A stretch of DNA of 64,000 bases from Geobacter sp. UBA5735. Lineage in GTDB: Bacteria > Desulfobacterota > Desulfuromonadia > Geobacterales > Geobacteraceae. The stretch covers positions 52,456 to 116,455 of the forward strand of contig DIFZ01000056.1 in the NCBI GenBank assembly GCA_002419385.1, given 5' to 3'. How positions within the stretch are numbered: the first letter of the stretch is position 1; every line of letters begins with the position of its first letter. Position numbers and translations under genes: made by a program. The notes beneath the pieces were generated by a model, which saw only the letters and a list, made by a program, of their open reading frames with translations, was not told where the DNA came from and did not search any database. This document shows, in pieces, positions 26,966 through 35,263 of this stretch.

Positions 26966-28032
26966 TAGTAAATCAGAATGTGGTCATTGCCGGCAGGGCC
27001 GTAGGGAAGGATTTCCCTCCCTTCATCATTGCCGAAATGTCGGGCAACCATAACCGTTCACTGGACCGGGCTCTCGAACTCGTTGACGCGGCAGCAGCCT
27101 CGGGTGCTCATGCCCTTAAGCTCCAAACCTATACCGCCGATACAATGACACTTGATCTGGATGAAGGGGAGTTTCATATTTCCGATCCCCAGAGCTTGTG
27201 GAAAGACACATCACTTTACCAGCTGTACCAGGTGGCCCATACGCCTTGGGAATGGCATGAACCGATATTCGATCGTTGCCGTGAAAAAGGGATGATCTGC
27301 TTCAGTACCCCCTTTGATGGCACTGCCGTTGATTTCCTCGAAGATCTCGATGTCCCCTGCTACAAGATCGCGTCATTCGAGAATACTGACTTGCCATTGA
27401 TTCGCAAGGTGGCTGCCACGGGCAGGCCAATGATTCTTTCGACAGGCATGGCCAGTGTTGCGGAACTGGACGAAACCGTACGTGCCGCACGGCAGTGGGG
27501 GTGCAAGGATCTGATCCTGCTCAAATGCACGAGCACTTACCCGGCTTCACCGGAGCACACCAACATCCTGACAATCCCCCACCTCAGGGAGTTGTTCGGC
27601 TGCCAGGTCGGTCTGTCGGATCACACTTTAGGGGTGGGGGTCTCAGTCGCTTCTGTAGCTCTTGGAGCCACGGTCATCGAAAAGCATTTTACGTTGCGCC
27701 GGGCTGACGGTGGCGTTGATGCCGCGTTTTCACTGGAACCGGATGAAATGCGGAATCTTGTGGAAGAAACCGAACGTGCCTGGCAGGCATTGGGCACGGT
27801 CAACTATGGACCGACAATGCAGGAGATGAAGTCACTTGTCTTCAGGCGGTCACTGTATGTAGTCCGAGACATGAAGGCAGGCGATGTATTCTCGCCGGAC
27901 AATGTGCGGTCAATTCGCCCCGGAAACGGATTGGCGCCGAAATTCATCGACGTGGTGATTGGAAGATCCGCTGCTGTCGATCTTAAAAGAGGTACTGCGC
28001 TTCAATGGGCGCACCTTGCCGGATGTTGGTAA
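26962..28032 (+). CDS. pseI: Pseudaminic acid synthase PseI
   Basis: This 356-residue NeuB-family enzyme condenses the free trideoxy-diacetamido hexose with phosphoenolpyruvate to give pseudaminic acid. It has a TIM-barrel part with FIIAEMSGNHN, KLQTYTADTMTLD, STGMASVAELDE and LSDHTLGVGVSVA. A C-terminal SAF (antifreeze-like) domain follows, VVRDMKAGDVFSPDNVRSIRPG. The EMSGNHN form favours PseI over sialate or legionaminate synthases, consistent with pseB and pseC. It overlaps pseG by 4 bases. Confidence 0.95.
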   Translation: MIVNQNVVIAGRAVGKDFPPFIIAEMSGNHNRSLDRALELVDAAAASGAHALKLQTYTADTMTLDLDEGEFHISDPQSLWKDTSLYQLYQVAHTPWEWHEPIFDRCREKGMICFSTPFDGTAVDFLEDLDVPCYKIASFENTDLPLIRKVAATGRPMILSTGMASVAELDETVRAARQWGCKDLILLKCTSTYPASPEHTNILTIPHLRELFGCQVGLSDHTLGVGVSVASVALGATVIEKHFTLRRADGGVDAAFSLEPDEMRNLVEETERAWQALGTVNYGPTMQEMKSLVFRRSLYVVRDMKAGDVFSPDNVRSIRPGNGLAPKFIDVVIGRSAAVDLKRGTALQWAHLAGCW

Positions 28033-28109
28033 ACTGCTGCGCTGAGATGTCTGCGGTCGCAGCTGTTACCAGCCTGATGGAAAAAACTCTTCGGAAATAG
28101 AGAATTATA

Positions 28110-29600
28110 ATGAAAATACGGCTTCTTTGTGTTTCAACTGCAAAAAATACGAGTCTCATCCTCAAAAGGCTTGCGGAAAAATATAACGACGATATCGAGT
28201 TTGTGTTGCACGTGGGGGATGTGGACTCGGACCTGAAAGCTTCCTCCATGACAAGAATGACGCAAACGGCCGCTCATGACAAAAGGCACGTGATGGAAGG
28301 TCAGCAGTTTTACGGACTGCTGCATCATCTTGTTTCCAGTATCGACTCGAAGGCTGATATCGCGACTTTTGTCGATCATCTCCATAGAAGAGATAAGAGT
28401 TTTTGCTATAAATCACATAATATCGCCTCAATGCAGGATTATTTTGATTATTACTATATTCTGTTTGATGTGATGTCTAAAAAAGTACTCGAAAACGATA
28501 TCACGCATATGCTGTTCTTCAATGTTCCTCATCTGGCATACGACACTATATTCTATCACATCGGTAAAGCACTCGGATTGAAAACAGTCATTGTGGCACA
28601 ATCGTTGTTTCCTAACAAATATTATTCAATGTCTAATGCTGACGATTATGGCGTTATGGATGTTAGCAGCGATACGGCAGTTCCAATAAAAATAGAAAGA
28701 AACAAGAACACAGAACTGTTTTATATGAAAAATATAAAACAGGGTCAGGTGGACACGGGACGTGTAACGCTGAAAGCCGTCATAAATATACTTGCATATT
28801 TAATCATAAAAAAACCTTCCTATTGTGCCAATCCCTTCAAGCTTATCTCTCTTGTCAAAAGAACTGCGTCGATATACCGAAGACTCCCGAAATGGAGAGA
28901 TCCGTTCGCCCGTTTTTTTCATATGAATGAATTCGAGTATTTTGAGCATATCATTCAATACGAAGAAAACGCCGTAGACCTGAAAACGCCGTATGTGTAT
29001 TTTCCGCTTCAATTGCAGCCTGAAATGACGACCTCTGCCTTGGGTGGGGTGTACCGGGACCAGGCGTTGGCCATTGAATGCCTGGCGAACATGCTGCCTG
29101 AAAACGTCAAGATTTACGTGAAGGAAAATCCAAAACAGGGCGCCTATATGCGGGGGCCGCTCTTTTTTCACCGCTTGAAGCGCATCAGCAGCGTTCACCT
29201 TTTGCCTTCTTATGCGAATACTCATGAACTGACGGAAAATGCACTGTTCGTCAGCACAATTACCGGTACTGTCGGATGGGAAGCAGTGTGCAAAGGCAAG
29301 AAAGCGCTCGTATTCGGCTCGACCTGGTATCAGTCTTTCCCTGGTGTTTTCAAATACAGGGAAGACATTACTTATGATGAAATTGTCGATTCTGTTATTG
29401 ACCACGCACGTCTCGAAAGGTCTTTCGGTGCCATGCTGTCGAATCTTCACGAAGGAGTAGTGGACAGGCATTATGAACAACTGGTTGACGGATTCGACAG
29501 AGACAGGAATTGTGAGATGGTAACTGATAAAGTGCTGGGGCTCCTTAAAGGAGATGCAACGTTTACCTTTGGAGCCGCGGGTTGCACTAATAAACGGTGA
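28110..29600 (+). CDS. Uncharacterised capsule/Kdo-transferase-like protein, candidate pseudaminyltransferase
   Basis: I do not recognise a named gene. The 496 residues look like a two-lobed (GT-B) surface-polysaccharide glycosyltransferase. The N-terminal lobe (1-165) has no P-loop. The C-terminal half has YFPLQLQPEMTTSALGG (297-313), VYVKEN-like VKENPK (337-342) and ITGTVGWEA (384-392), followed by GKKALVFGSTWY. These segments recall capsular polysaccharide synthesis proteins of the KpsC/KpsS kind, which use CMP-Kdo. It has no signal peptide or obvious membrane helix. It lies 77 bases after pseI, in the only visibly AT-rich stretch of the window. Inference: it uses CMP-Pse made by the upstream genes. 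The specific function is unproven. Confidence 0.6.
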   Translation: MKIRLLCVSTAKNTSLILKRLAEKYNDDIEFVLHVGDVDSDLKASSMTRMTQTAAHDKRHVMEGQQFYGLLHHLVSSIDSKADIATFVDHLHRRDKSFCYKSHNIASMQDYFDYYYILFDVMSKKVLENDITHMLFFNVPHLAYDTIFYHIGKALGLKTVIVAQSLFPNKYYSMSNADDYGVMDVSSDTAVPIKIERNKNTELFYMKNIKQGQVDTGRVTLKAVINILAYLIIKKPSYCANPFKLISLVKRTASIYRRLPKWRDPFARFFHMNEFEYFEHIIQYEENAVDLKTPYVYFPLQLQPEMTTSALGGVYRDQALAIECLANMLPENVKIYVKENPKQGAYMRGPLFFHRLKRISSVHLLPSYANTHELTENALFVSTITGTVGWEAVCKGKKALVFGSTWYQSFPGVFKYREDITYDEIVDSVIDHARLERSFGAMLSNLHEGVVDRHYEQLVDGFDRDRNCEMVTDKVLGLLKGDATFTFGAAGCTNKR

Positions 29601-29616
29601 AACGGAAGCATGACCA

Positions 29617-30279
29617 ATGACAGATCACAACATAAATAAGTCGTATTATATGATTATTGCTTTTATTGCACTATCAGCCACGATCTGCATGCTGGTGGAG
29701 TTTTCTTTTGCCCACTTCATTGTTGCCGAAGGCGGCCCTGTCGAAACAATCAGTGCGGTGCTGTACTTTGCCTGTTTTCTCCTGGTTTTGTTGAAGGGCG
29801 GCGTCCCGTTTTTCATCTCCAGGCCGTATTTCACATTGTTGCCGTTGATTTTCGGTTTGCGCGAGCTGGATTTTGACGTCCGTTTTACCGGCATCAAGAT
29901 ATACAAGGTCAAGTTTTACCTGAACCAGGACATTTCGCTGCTTGCAAAAATTATTGCTTTCACGGTTGTCGCGGCGATCGCAACGCTTTTGGTGCTCATG
30001 ATTGCACGAGAGAGCCGAGCCTTTTATGCAGAACTCAAGCAGCATTCATATATCGGTAGAGGCGCATTCCTCATTATTGTCCTGATTGCCGTGTCGAAAA
30101 GTATCGATGGCCTTGGGAGAAAGCTGGCAGCCGTCGGTCTTGCTGTCAGCCCGACTGTGCTGCGGAATGCTCCGGTTGCCGAGGAGTTTCTGGAGCTGGG
30201 AATTCCCATGATCATGTTTCTATTGTTCTGGAAGTATTTCCAGAGGAGCACTTCCGGGACCGGAGGTGTCTCGGCGTAG
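29617..30279 (+). CDS. Uncharacterised polytopic inner-membrane protein
   Basis: This 220-residue protein has about six hydrophobic helices (roughly 12-34, 42-60, 66-78, 105-130, 147-165, 190-212). A conserved-looking charged segment LRELDFDVRFTG (about 86-97) lies between helices, and an EE pair (VAEEFLELG) precedes the last one. I recognise no family. It starts 16 bases after the putative transferase and ends the pse block, so a role in display or transport of the modified glycan is possible but only inferred. Convincing as a real membrane protein by hydrophobicity and spacing. Confidence 0.7.
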   Translation: MTDHNINKSYYMIIAFIALSATICMLVEFSFAHFIVAEGGPVETISAVLYFACFLLVLLKGGVPFFISRPYFTLLPLIFGLRELDFDVRFTGIKIYKVKFYLNQDISLLAKIIAFTVVAAIATLLVLMIARESRAFYAELKQHSYIGRGAFLIIVLIAVSKSIDGLGRKLAAVGLAVSPTVLRNAPVAEEFLELGIPMIMFLLFWKYFQRSTSGTGGVSA

Positions 30280-30457
30280 CAACGTGCCGGTTTTCACGTT
30301 TCGCGGATACGGAGCAGTTGCCGAATAGCCGGGGGCATGGTTGCGGACCATTAATTCACCATTCTCCGGCCGGTTCGTCTGGTACGACGCTGCGGTGGTG
30401 ACAGCTTGCTTGATTAGTGCCGGTAAAATACGATAGGATGTCATGTCTTCATTCACC

Positions 30458-30474
30458 TCAGAGAGTCTCTCTGA
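30458..30474. promoter_or_regulatory. Perfect palindrome upstream of icd, possible operator
   Basis: The bases TCAGAGAG-T-CTCTCTGA form a perfect inverted repeat with 8-base arms and one central base, 75 bases before the icd start. The length and symmetry fit a dimeric regulator site. A weak promoter-like TTGCTT and TACGAT pair with 17-base spacing lies just upstream (around 30411-30439), which would put the palindrome in the transcript's first bases. No regulator can be named from sequence alone. Confidence 0.5.
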
Positions 30475-30549
30475 ATTTCGATAGTCCAAACTACGTCCTG
30501 TGCAAATTCATCCGCAAGCTTGCGGGCAGGATACATTAAAGGAGACAGA

Positions 30550-31959
30550 ATGACACGCTCGTGCAATTCCTTGCCTGCGGATGGCGAGAAAATAACTATT
30601 GCCAACGGTGTTCTCACGGTGCCTCACAACCCCGTTATTCCCTTCATCGAAGGGGACGGTACCGGTCCCGACATCTGGCGGGCCGCGGTGCGCGTGCTGG
30701 ATGCTGCCGTTGCCAAGGCATATTCCGGCAAGAAGAAGATTGCCTGGATGGAGGTTTATGCCGGGGAGAAGTCTTTCAACAAGGGCCTCGGCTGGCTTCC
30801 CGAGGAGACGCTTGCGGCGTTCAGGGAGTACCTGGTGGGTATCAAGGGTCCTCTCACGACGCCTATCGGCGGCGGTATCCGATCGCTCAACGTGGCGCTC
30901 CGGCAGGAACTGGACCTGTATGTCTGCCTGCGGCCCGTGAGGTACATCAAAGGGGTCCCGTCTCCGGTCAAGAGGCCGGAGCTGGTGGATATGGTGATTT
31001 TTCGCGAGAACACCGAGGACATCTACGCCGGCGTGGAATGGCAGGCCGAATCGCCCGAGGCAAAGAAGGTGATAGAATTTCTCTGCAGGGAGATGGGGGT
31101 AACGAAGATCCGTTTTCCCGAGACGTCTGCCATCGGGATAAAGCCGGTTTCCAAAGAGGGGTCCACCCGGCTCATGGAAGCAGCCATCGACTATGCGCTG
31201 CGGGTCGGCAGAAAATCGGTGACACTGGTCCACAAAGGTAATATCATGAAATTCACCGAGGGGGCCTTCAAGAGCTGGGGCTATGAGTTGGCAGCGACCA
31301 GGTACCGGGACCGCACCGTTTCCCAGCGGGAATCCTGGATCATCGGCAACAAGGAGCGACAGCCGGATCTGACGGCTGAAGATAATGCTCGTTCTATCGA
31401 GCCGGGCTATGATAACATGACGCCCGCGCAACGTGACGCCATCGTTGCAGAAGTCGTCACTACCCTTGCCCTATGGCCGACCCATGGTGACGGCAAGTGG
31501 AAAAAAATGCTGCTCATAAAGGATTCCATCGCAGATATCACTCTGCAGCAAACCATAACCCGCGCTGATGAATTCGACGTCCTCGCCACGACCAACCTCA
31601 ACGGCGATTATCTGTCCGATGCGATCGCTGCCCAGGTCGGCGGCATCGGCATAGCCCCGGGGGGCAATGTCAACTACCGGACGGGGCATGCCATTTTCGA
31701 GGCGACACACGGGACCGCGCCCAAGTATGCAAACCTGGACAAGGTCAACCCCGGTTCCGTGATACTTTCAGGGGTCATGATGTTCGATTACTTCGGCTGG
31801 AAAGAGGCTGCCGGGCTGATAAACGCTTCACTGGACCGGACAATCGGCAGCCGCAGGGTCACCTACGATTTTGCCAGACTCATGCGCGCTGAAGGTGTTG
31901 AAGGCGTAGCGGAGCTGAAATGTTCGGAATTCGCTGACGAACTCATAGCCAACCTGTAG
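30550..31959 (+). CDS. icd: NADP-type isocitrate dehydrogenase
   Basis: This 469-residue enzyme oxidatively decarboxylates isocitrate to 2-oxoglutarate. E. coli Icd-like motifs are clear: FIEGDGTGPDIW, GPLTTPIGGGIRSLNVALRQ (with the substrate-binding Ser), FRENTEDIYAG and LNGDYLSDA, and it ends LKCSEFADELIANL. It is about 50 residues longer than E. coli Icd, mainly from an insertion near residues 270-315 (NKERQPDLTAEDNARSIEPG and following). The same kind of insertion is known from cyanobacterial enzymes. ATG 30550 follows AAAGGAGAC. It is first in an icd-mdh-korDABC block. Confidence 0.96.
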   Translation: MTRSCNSLPADGEKITIANGVLTVPHNPVIPFIEGDGTGPDIWRAAVRVLDAAVAKAYSGKKKIAWMEVYAGEKSFNKGLGWLPEETLAAFREYLVGIKGPLTTPIGGGIRSLNVALRQELDLYVCLRPVRYIKGVPSPVKRPELVDMVIFRENTEDIYAGVEWQAESPEAKKVIEFLCREMGVTKIRFPETSAIGIKPVSKEGSTRLMEAAIDYALRVGRKSVTLVHKGNIMKFTEGAFKSWGYELAATRYRDRTVSQRESWIIGNKERQPDLTAEDNARSIEPGYDNMTPAQRDAIVAEVVTTLALWPTHGDGKWKKMLLIKDSIADITLQQTITRADEFDVLATTNLNGDYLSDAIAAQVGGIGIAPGGNVNYRTGHAIFEATHGTAPKYANLDKVNPGSVILSGVMMFDYFGWKEAAGLINASLDRTIGSRRVTYDFARLMRAEGVEGVAELKCSEFADELIANL

Positions 31960-32054
31960 GCACATCGTTTGCCGGACAACGGCTGCACCCTGGTTAATCA
32001 GGCGTGAAAATGTCATGATTTTGCGTAAATCTGCGGAGATTTCGGGAGGCGCTG

Positions 32055-33005
32055 ATGGCACGGAAGAAAATTGCCCTGATCGGCGGTGGACACATTGGCG
32101 GTACGTTGGCTCACCTCATGGCCCAGAGGGAACTGGGCGATGTGGTCCTGTTCGATGTGGTGAAGGATCTGACGTTCGGCAAAATGCTCGATATTTTCGA
32201 GGCAGGCCCTGTCGCAGGTTTCGACTGCCGCCTCGTTGGCACCGATGATCCCGAGGACATACGGGACGCGGATCTGATCGTGGTGACCGCCGGCCTGCCC
32301 AGGAAGCCCGGCATGAGCCGGGACGATCTCATTACCGTCAACGCGAAGATCATCACGGGTGTTTCTGAGCTGATTCGCGAAAAGGCGCCCGATGCCATTG
32401 TGATTCTGCTGACCAATCCCCTTGATGCCATGGTGACCCTGTGCAAAAAGATAACGGGGTTCCCCCGCAACAGGATCATGGGCATGGCAGGCGTTCTCGA
32501 TTCGGCCCGCTTCGCTGCTTTCATCGCAGCTGAGCTTGGCCTTTCGGTGCAGGACGTGAATGCCCTGGTGTTGGGCGGCCATGGTGACGACATGGTCCCC
32601 CTGGTACGGTACGCCAATGTCTGCGGGATTCCTGCTGCCGTTCTGCTCGAACAGAAGTTCGGCGCAGAAAAGGCAGCAGAGATCATGAAGGAACTGGTGG
32701 ACAGGACGAGGCATGCCGGCGGCGAGATCGTCGGGCTGATGAAGAATTCGGCCTTCGTATCGCCTGCGTTTTCAGCGTTGGCCATGGCAGAGGCGATACT
32801 GTACGACCGCAAGCGGGTGCTTCCCGTCTGCGCCCTGCTTGAAGGGGAGTACGGCGTGGACGGTTACTTTGTTGGTGTCCCGTGCGTTATCGGCGCAGAA
32901 GGGGTCGAACGGATCATAGAACTGGAGTTGAACCATGAGGAGCGGACCATGTTCGAAGAGTCGGTCTCCCATGTGAAAGCGCTGGTGGACGGCTTGAATC
33001 TGTGA
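32055..33005 (+). CDS. mdh: Malate dehydrogenase (LDH-like type)
   Basis: This 316-residue NAD-dependent enzyme interconverts malate and oxaloacetate. It has the Rossmann motif ALIGGGHIGGTLAHL and the substrate-binding loop GLPRKPGMSRDDL; its Arg residues after the Pro indicate MDH rather than LDH. ITNPLDAM-like LLTNPLDAM and the catalytic His in LGGHGDDMVPL are also present. A GGGAGGCG site precedes ATG 32055. It sits 95 bases after icd. Confidence 0.96.
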   Translation: MARKKIALIGGGHIGGTLAHLMAQRELGDVVLFDVVKDLTFGKMLDIFEAGPVAGFDCRLVGTDDPEDIRDADLIVVTAGLPRKPGMSRDDLITVNAKIITGVSELIREKAPDAIVILLTNPLDAMVTLCKKITGFPRNRIMGMAGVLDSARFAAFIAAELGLSVQDVNALVLGGHGDDMVPLVRYANVCGIPAAVLLEQKFGAEKAAEIMKELVDRTRHAGGEIVGLMKNSAFVSPAFSALAMAEAILYDRKRVLPVCALLEGEYGVDGYFVGVPCVIGAEGVERIIELELNHEERTMFEESVSHVKALVDGLNL

Positions 33006-33032
33006 GCAGCCAGCTTTGAAAGGCTTGGATTG

Positions 33033-33227
33033 ATGGAAAAGAAGAAGCCGGTGGTTGTCGTCAATAAGAGATACTGCAAGGGTTGCCATATCTGCGCCGA
33101 ATTCTGTCCGACAAGCGTTTTCGTGATGCACGGTTTCACTGCCGTGGTGAAAAATCCCGACGATTGCATAGGCTGCATGCAGTGTGAACTGCGGTGCCCC
33201 GATTTCGCGGTTACCGTTACCCAGTAA
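33033..33227 (+). CDS. korD: 2-oxoglutarate:ferredoxin oxidoreductase, delta (ferredoxin) subunit
   Basis: This is a 64-residue protein with two 4Fe-4S cluster motifs, CKGCHICAEFCP and CIGCMQCELRCP. As part of KorDABC it carries electrons between the TPP site and external ferredoxin. It is translated from ATG 33033, preceded by GAAAGG, and followed 16 bases later by korA. Confidence 0.93.
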   Translation: MEKKKPVVVVNKRYCKGCHICAEFCPTSVFVMHGFTAVVKNPDDCIGCMQCELRCPDFAVTVTQ

Positions 33228-33243
33228 AAACCGGAGGGAAGTC

Positions 33244-34377
33244 GTGTCAAACAAGGTGGCATTCATGCAGGGCAACGAAGCCTGCGCCCATGGCGCCATA
33301 TACGCTGGGTGCAGGTTCTTTGCCGGTTATCCTATCACACCGTCTACCGAGGTGGCCGAGGTCATGGCGTCCGAACTGCCCAAGGTCGGCGGATCATTCA
33401 TCCAGATGGAAGACGAGATTGCCGCCATGGCGGCAGTCATCGGCGCCTCGCTCACCGGGGTCAAGGCGCTCACCGCCACTTCAGGGCCGGGGTTTTCACT
33501 TAAACAGGAAAACATCGGCTATGCCTGCATCACCGAAGTGCCGTGCGTGATCATCAACGTCATGCGCGGCGGGCCTTCCACGGGGATGCCCACCGGACCG
33601 AGCCAGTCTGACGTCATGCAGGCAAAATGGGGCACCCATGGCGACCATCCCGCCATCTGCCTCGTACCGGCATCGGTGCAGGAGCTCTTTACCGAGACGG
33701 TGAGGGCGTTCAACCTTGCTGAAAAGTTTCGTACCCCCGTTACCGTCATGCCGGATGAAATCGTCGGCCACATGCGGGAACGGGTCGTGTTTCCCGAACC
33801 CGGCGAACTGGAGGTCGTGAACCGGACCGCTCCATCGGTTCCACCGGGAGAATACCGGCCTTATGATACGCGTTTCGGCGACGTTCCGCCCCTGGCGGCC
33901 TTCGGCTCCGGATACCGCTTTCACGTGACCGGGCTCAACAAGGCCGAAGACGGATTCCCCACCACACGTGCCGACTTTGTCCAGGCCGAGGAAGAACGCC
34001 AGGTGCGCAAGATAGAGAATGCCATCGATGAGATAGTGACCTGGGAGGAATACCTGCTGGAAGATGCGGAGATCGCAATCGTCGCTTTCGGTTCGACCGC
34101 GCGGTCGGCCAGGTATGCCGTCAATGAGGCCAGAAAAAACGGCATCAAGGCGGGGCTGTTCAGAATTATCACCTACTGGCCGTTCCCGGAAAAACAGATT
34201 GCGGCGTTGGCGTCCCAGGTAAAAGCCATCATAACGCCTGAGATGAATCTTGGCATGACGCTGCACGAAGTGCGCAGGTGTGTGGACGGCAAAGCTCCGG
34301 TCTCGGGAATTTTCCGCGTAGATGGCGAACCGATAGGACCCGGCCAGATCCTGGCCAGGATCAGGGAGGTGGCATAG
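33244..34377 (+). CDS. korA: 2-oxoglutarate:ferredoxin oxidoreductase, alpha subunit
   Basis: This 377-residue subunit contains the pyrimidine-binding PFOR domain I and the domain II region. It starts VAFMQGNEACAHGAIYAGCRFFAGYPITPSTEVAE and carries the GPSTGMPTGPSQSDVMQA segment typical of KorA/VorB-type alpha chains. GTG 33244 follows an ideal GGAGGGAAGTC; the longer frame from 33184 lies inside korD. The complex makes or uses succinyl-CoA in the TCA cycle, with ferredoxin as electron carrier. Confidence 0.94.
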   Translation: MSNKVAFMQGNEACAHGAIYAGCRFFAGYPITPSTEVAEVMASELPKVGGSFIQMEDEIAAMAAVIGASLTGVKALTATSGPGFSLKQENIGYACITEVPCVIINVMRGGPSTGMPTGPSQSDVMQAKWGTHGDHPAICLVPASVQELFTETVRAFNLAEKFRTPVTVMPDEIVGHMRERVVFPEPGELEVVNRTAPSVPPGEYRPYDTRFGDVPPLAAFGSGYRFHVTGLNKAEDGFPTTRADFVQAEEERQVRKIENAIDEIVTWEEYLLEDAEIAIVAFGSTARSARYAVNEARKNGIKAGLFRIITYWPFPEKQIAALASQVKAIITPEMNLGMTLHEVRRCVDGKAPVSGIFRVDGEPIGPGQILARIREVA

Positions 34378-34380
34378 CCC

Positions 34381-35196
34381 ATGGGTTTCGATTACGAGAA
34401 CTATATCCGTCCGGGCAAGCTGCCCCACATCTGGTGCCCTGGCTGCGGACACGGCATAGTGATGAAGGGTCTGATACGGGCCATTGACGCAGTGGGGCTC
34501 AGCAAGGATATGACTTCCATCGTGTCCGGCATCGGCTGCGCTTCCCGTTTGCCGGGTTATTTGGATTTTTGCACCCTGCACACGACGCACGGCAGAGGAG
34601 TGGCCTTTGCAACGGGAATCAAAATGGCCAAACCGGAGATGGATGTCATCTGCGTCGGCGGCGACGGCGACGGCGTGGCTATCGGCGGCAATCATTTCAT
34701 TCATGCCTGTCGCAGAAACATCGACATTACCTACCTTATCATGAACAACCATATCTACGGCATGACCGGAGGCCAGTTCTCTCCAACAACGCCGACCGGC
34801 GCAAAGGCTTCAACGACCCCTTATGGCAATCCCGATCCCCCCTTCGACATTGCCAAGCTTGCCATAGGCGCAGGCGCCACGTTTGTTGCCCGGGGTACTG
34901 CCTACCATGCCACCCAGATAGAGAAACTCCTCACCGAAGCCATACGTCACAAAGGTTTTTCCGTGGTGGAGATTCTTGACAGCTGCCCCACGACCTATGG
35001 AAGACGCAACAAGTACAAGTCGGTAATCGAGATGATGAATCACCTGAAGGATAGTGCGGTTCCCATTGCCGCGGCGGAAAAGATGGCGGCTGAACAGCTG
35101 AAAGGTAAGGTGATCACCGGGGTTCTTTACAAGGAAAACAAACCGGAGTACGTTGCCGAGTACCGGAAGCTTGTCGAGCGCGTGCAGGCGGGGTGA
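34381..35196 (+). CDS. korB: 2-oxoglutarate:ferredoxin oxidoreductase, beta subunit (TPP-binding)
   Basis: This 271-residue subunit binds thiamine diphosphate. HIWCPGCGHGIVMKG supplies conserved Cys residues, and the TPP/Mg motif is VGGDGDGVAIGGNHFIHACRRN with NNHIYGMTGGQ downstream. An additional cluster Cys lies in ILDSCPTTYGRRN. It starts 3 bases after korA. Confidence 0.95.
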   Translation: MGFDYENYIRPGKLPHIWCPGCGHGIVMKGLIRAIDAVGLSKDMTSIVSGIGCASRLPGYLDFCTLHTTHGRGVAFATGIKMAKPEMDVICVGGDGDGVAIGGNHFIHACRRNIDITYLIMNNHIYGMTGGQFSPTTPTGAKASTTPYGNPDPPFDIAKLAIGAGATFVARGTAYHATQIEKLLTEAIRHKGFSVVEILDSCPTTYGRRNKYKSVIEMMNHLKDSAVPIAAAEKMAAEQLKGKVITGVLYKENKPEYVAEYRKLVERVQAG

Positions 35197-35263
35197 AGGA
35201 AGGCACAAGGTAGAGATTGCCGGGCTTTTGGTAAGCTTGACGGGATGGAATGAGGAGAAGGGT

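Noticed and set aside
30220..30489. Minus-strand ORF of 89 codons before icd
   Set aside because: No ribosome-binding site, starts inside the palindrome region and ends inside the membrane-protein gene; composition is not gene-like.
33496..34752. Long minus-strand frame (418 codons) over korA and korB
   Set aside because: Antisense of two certain genes, low-complexity composition rich in His and Asp, no family resemblance.
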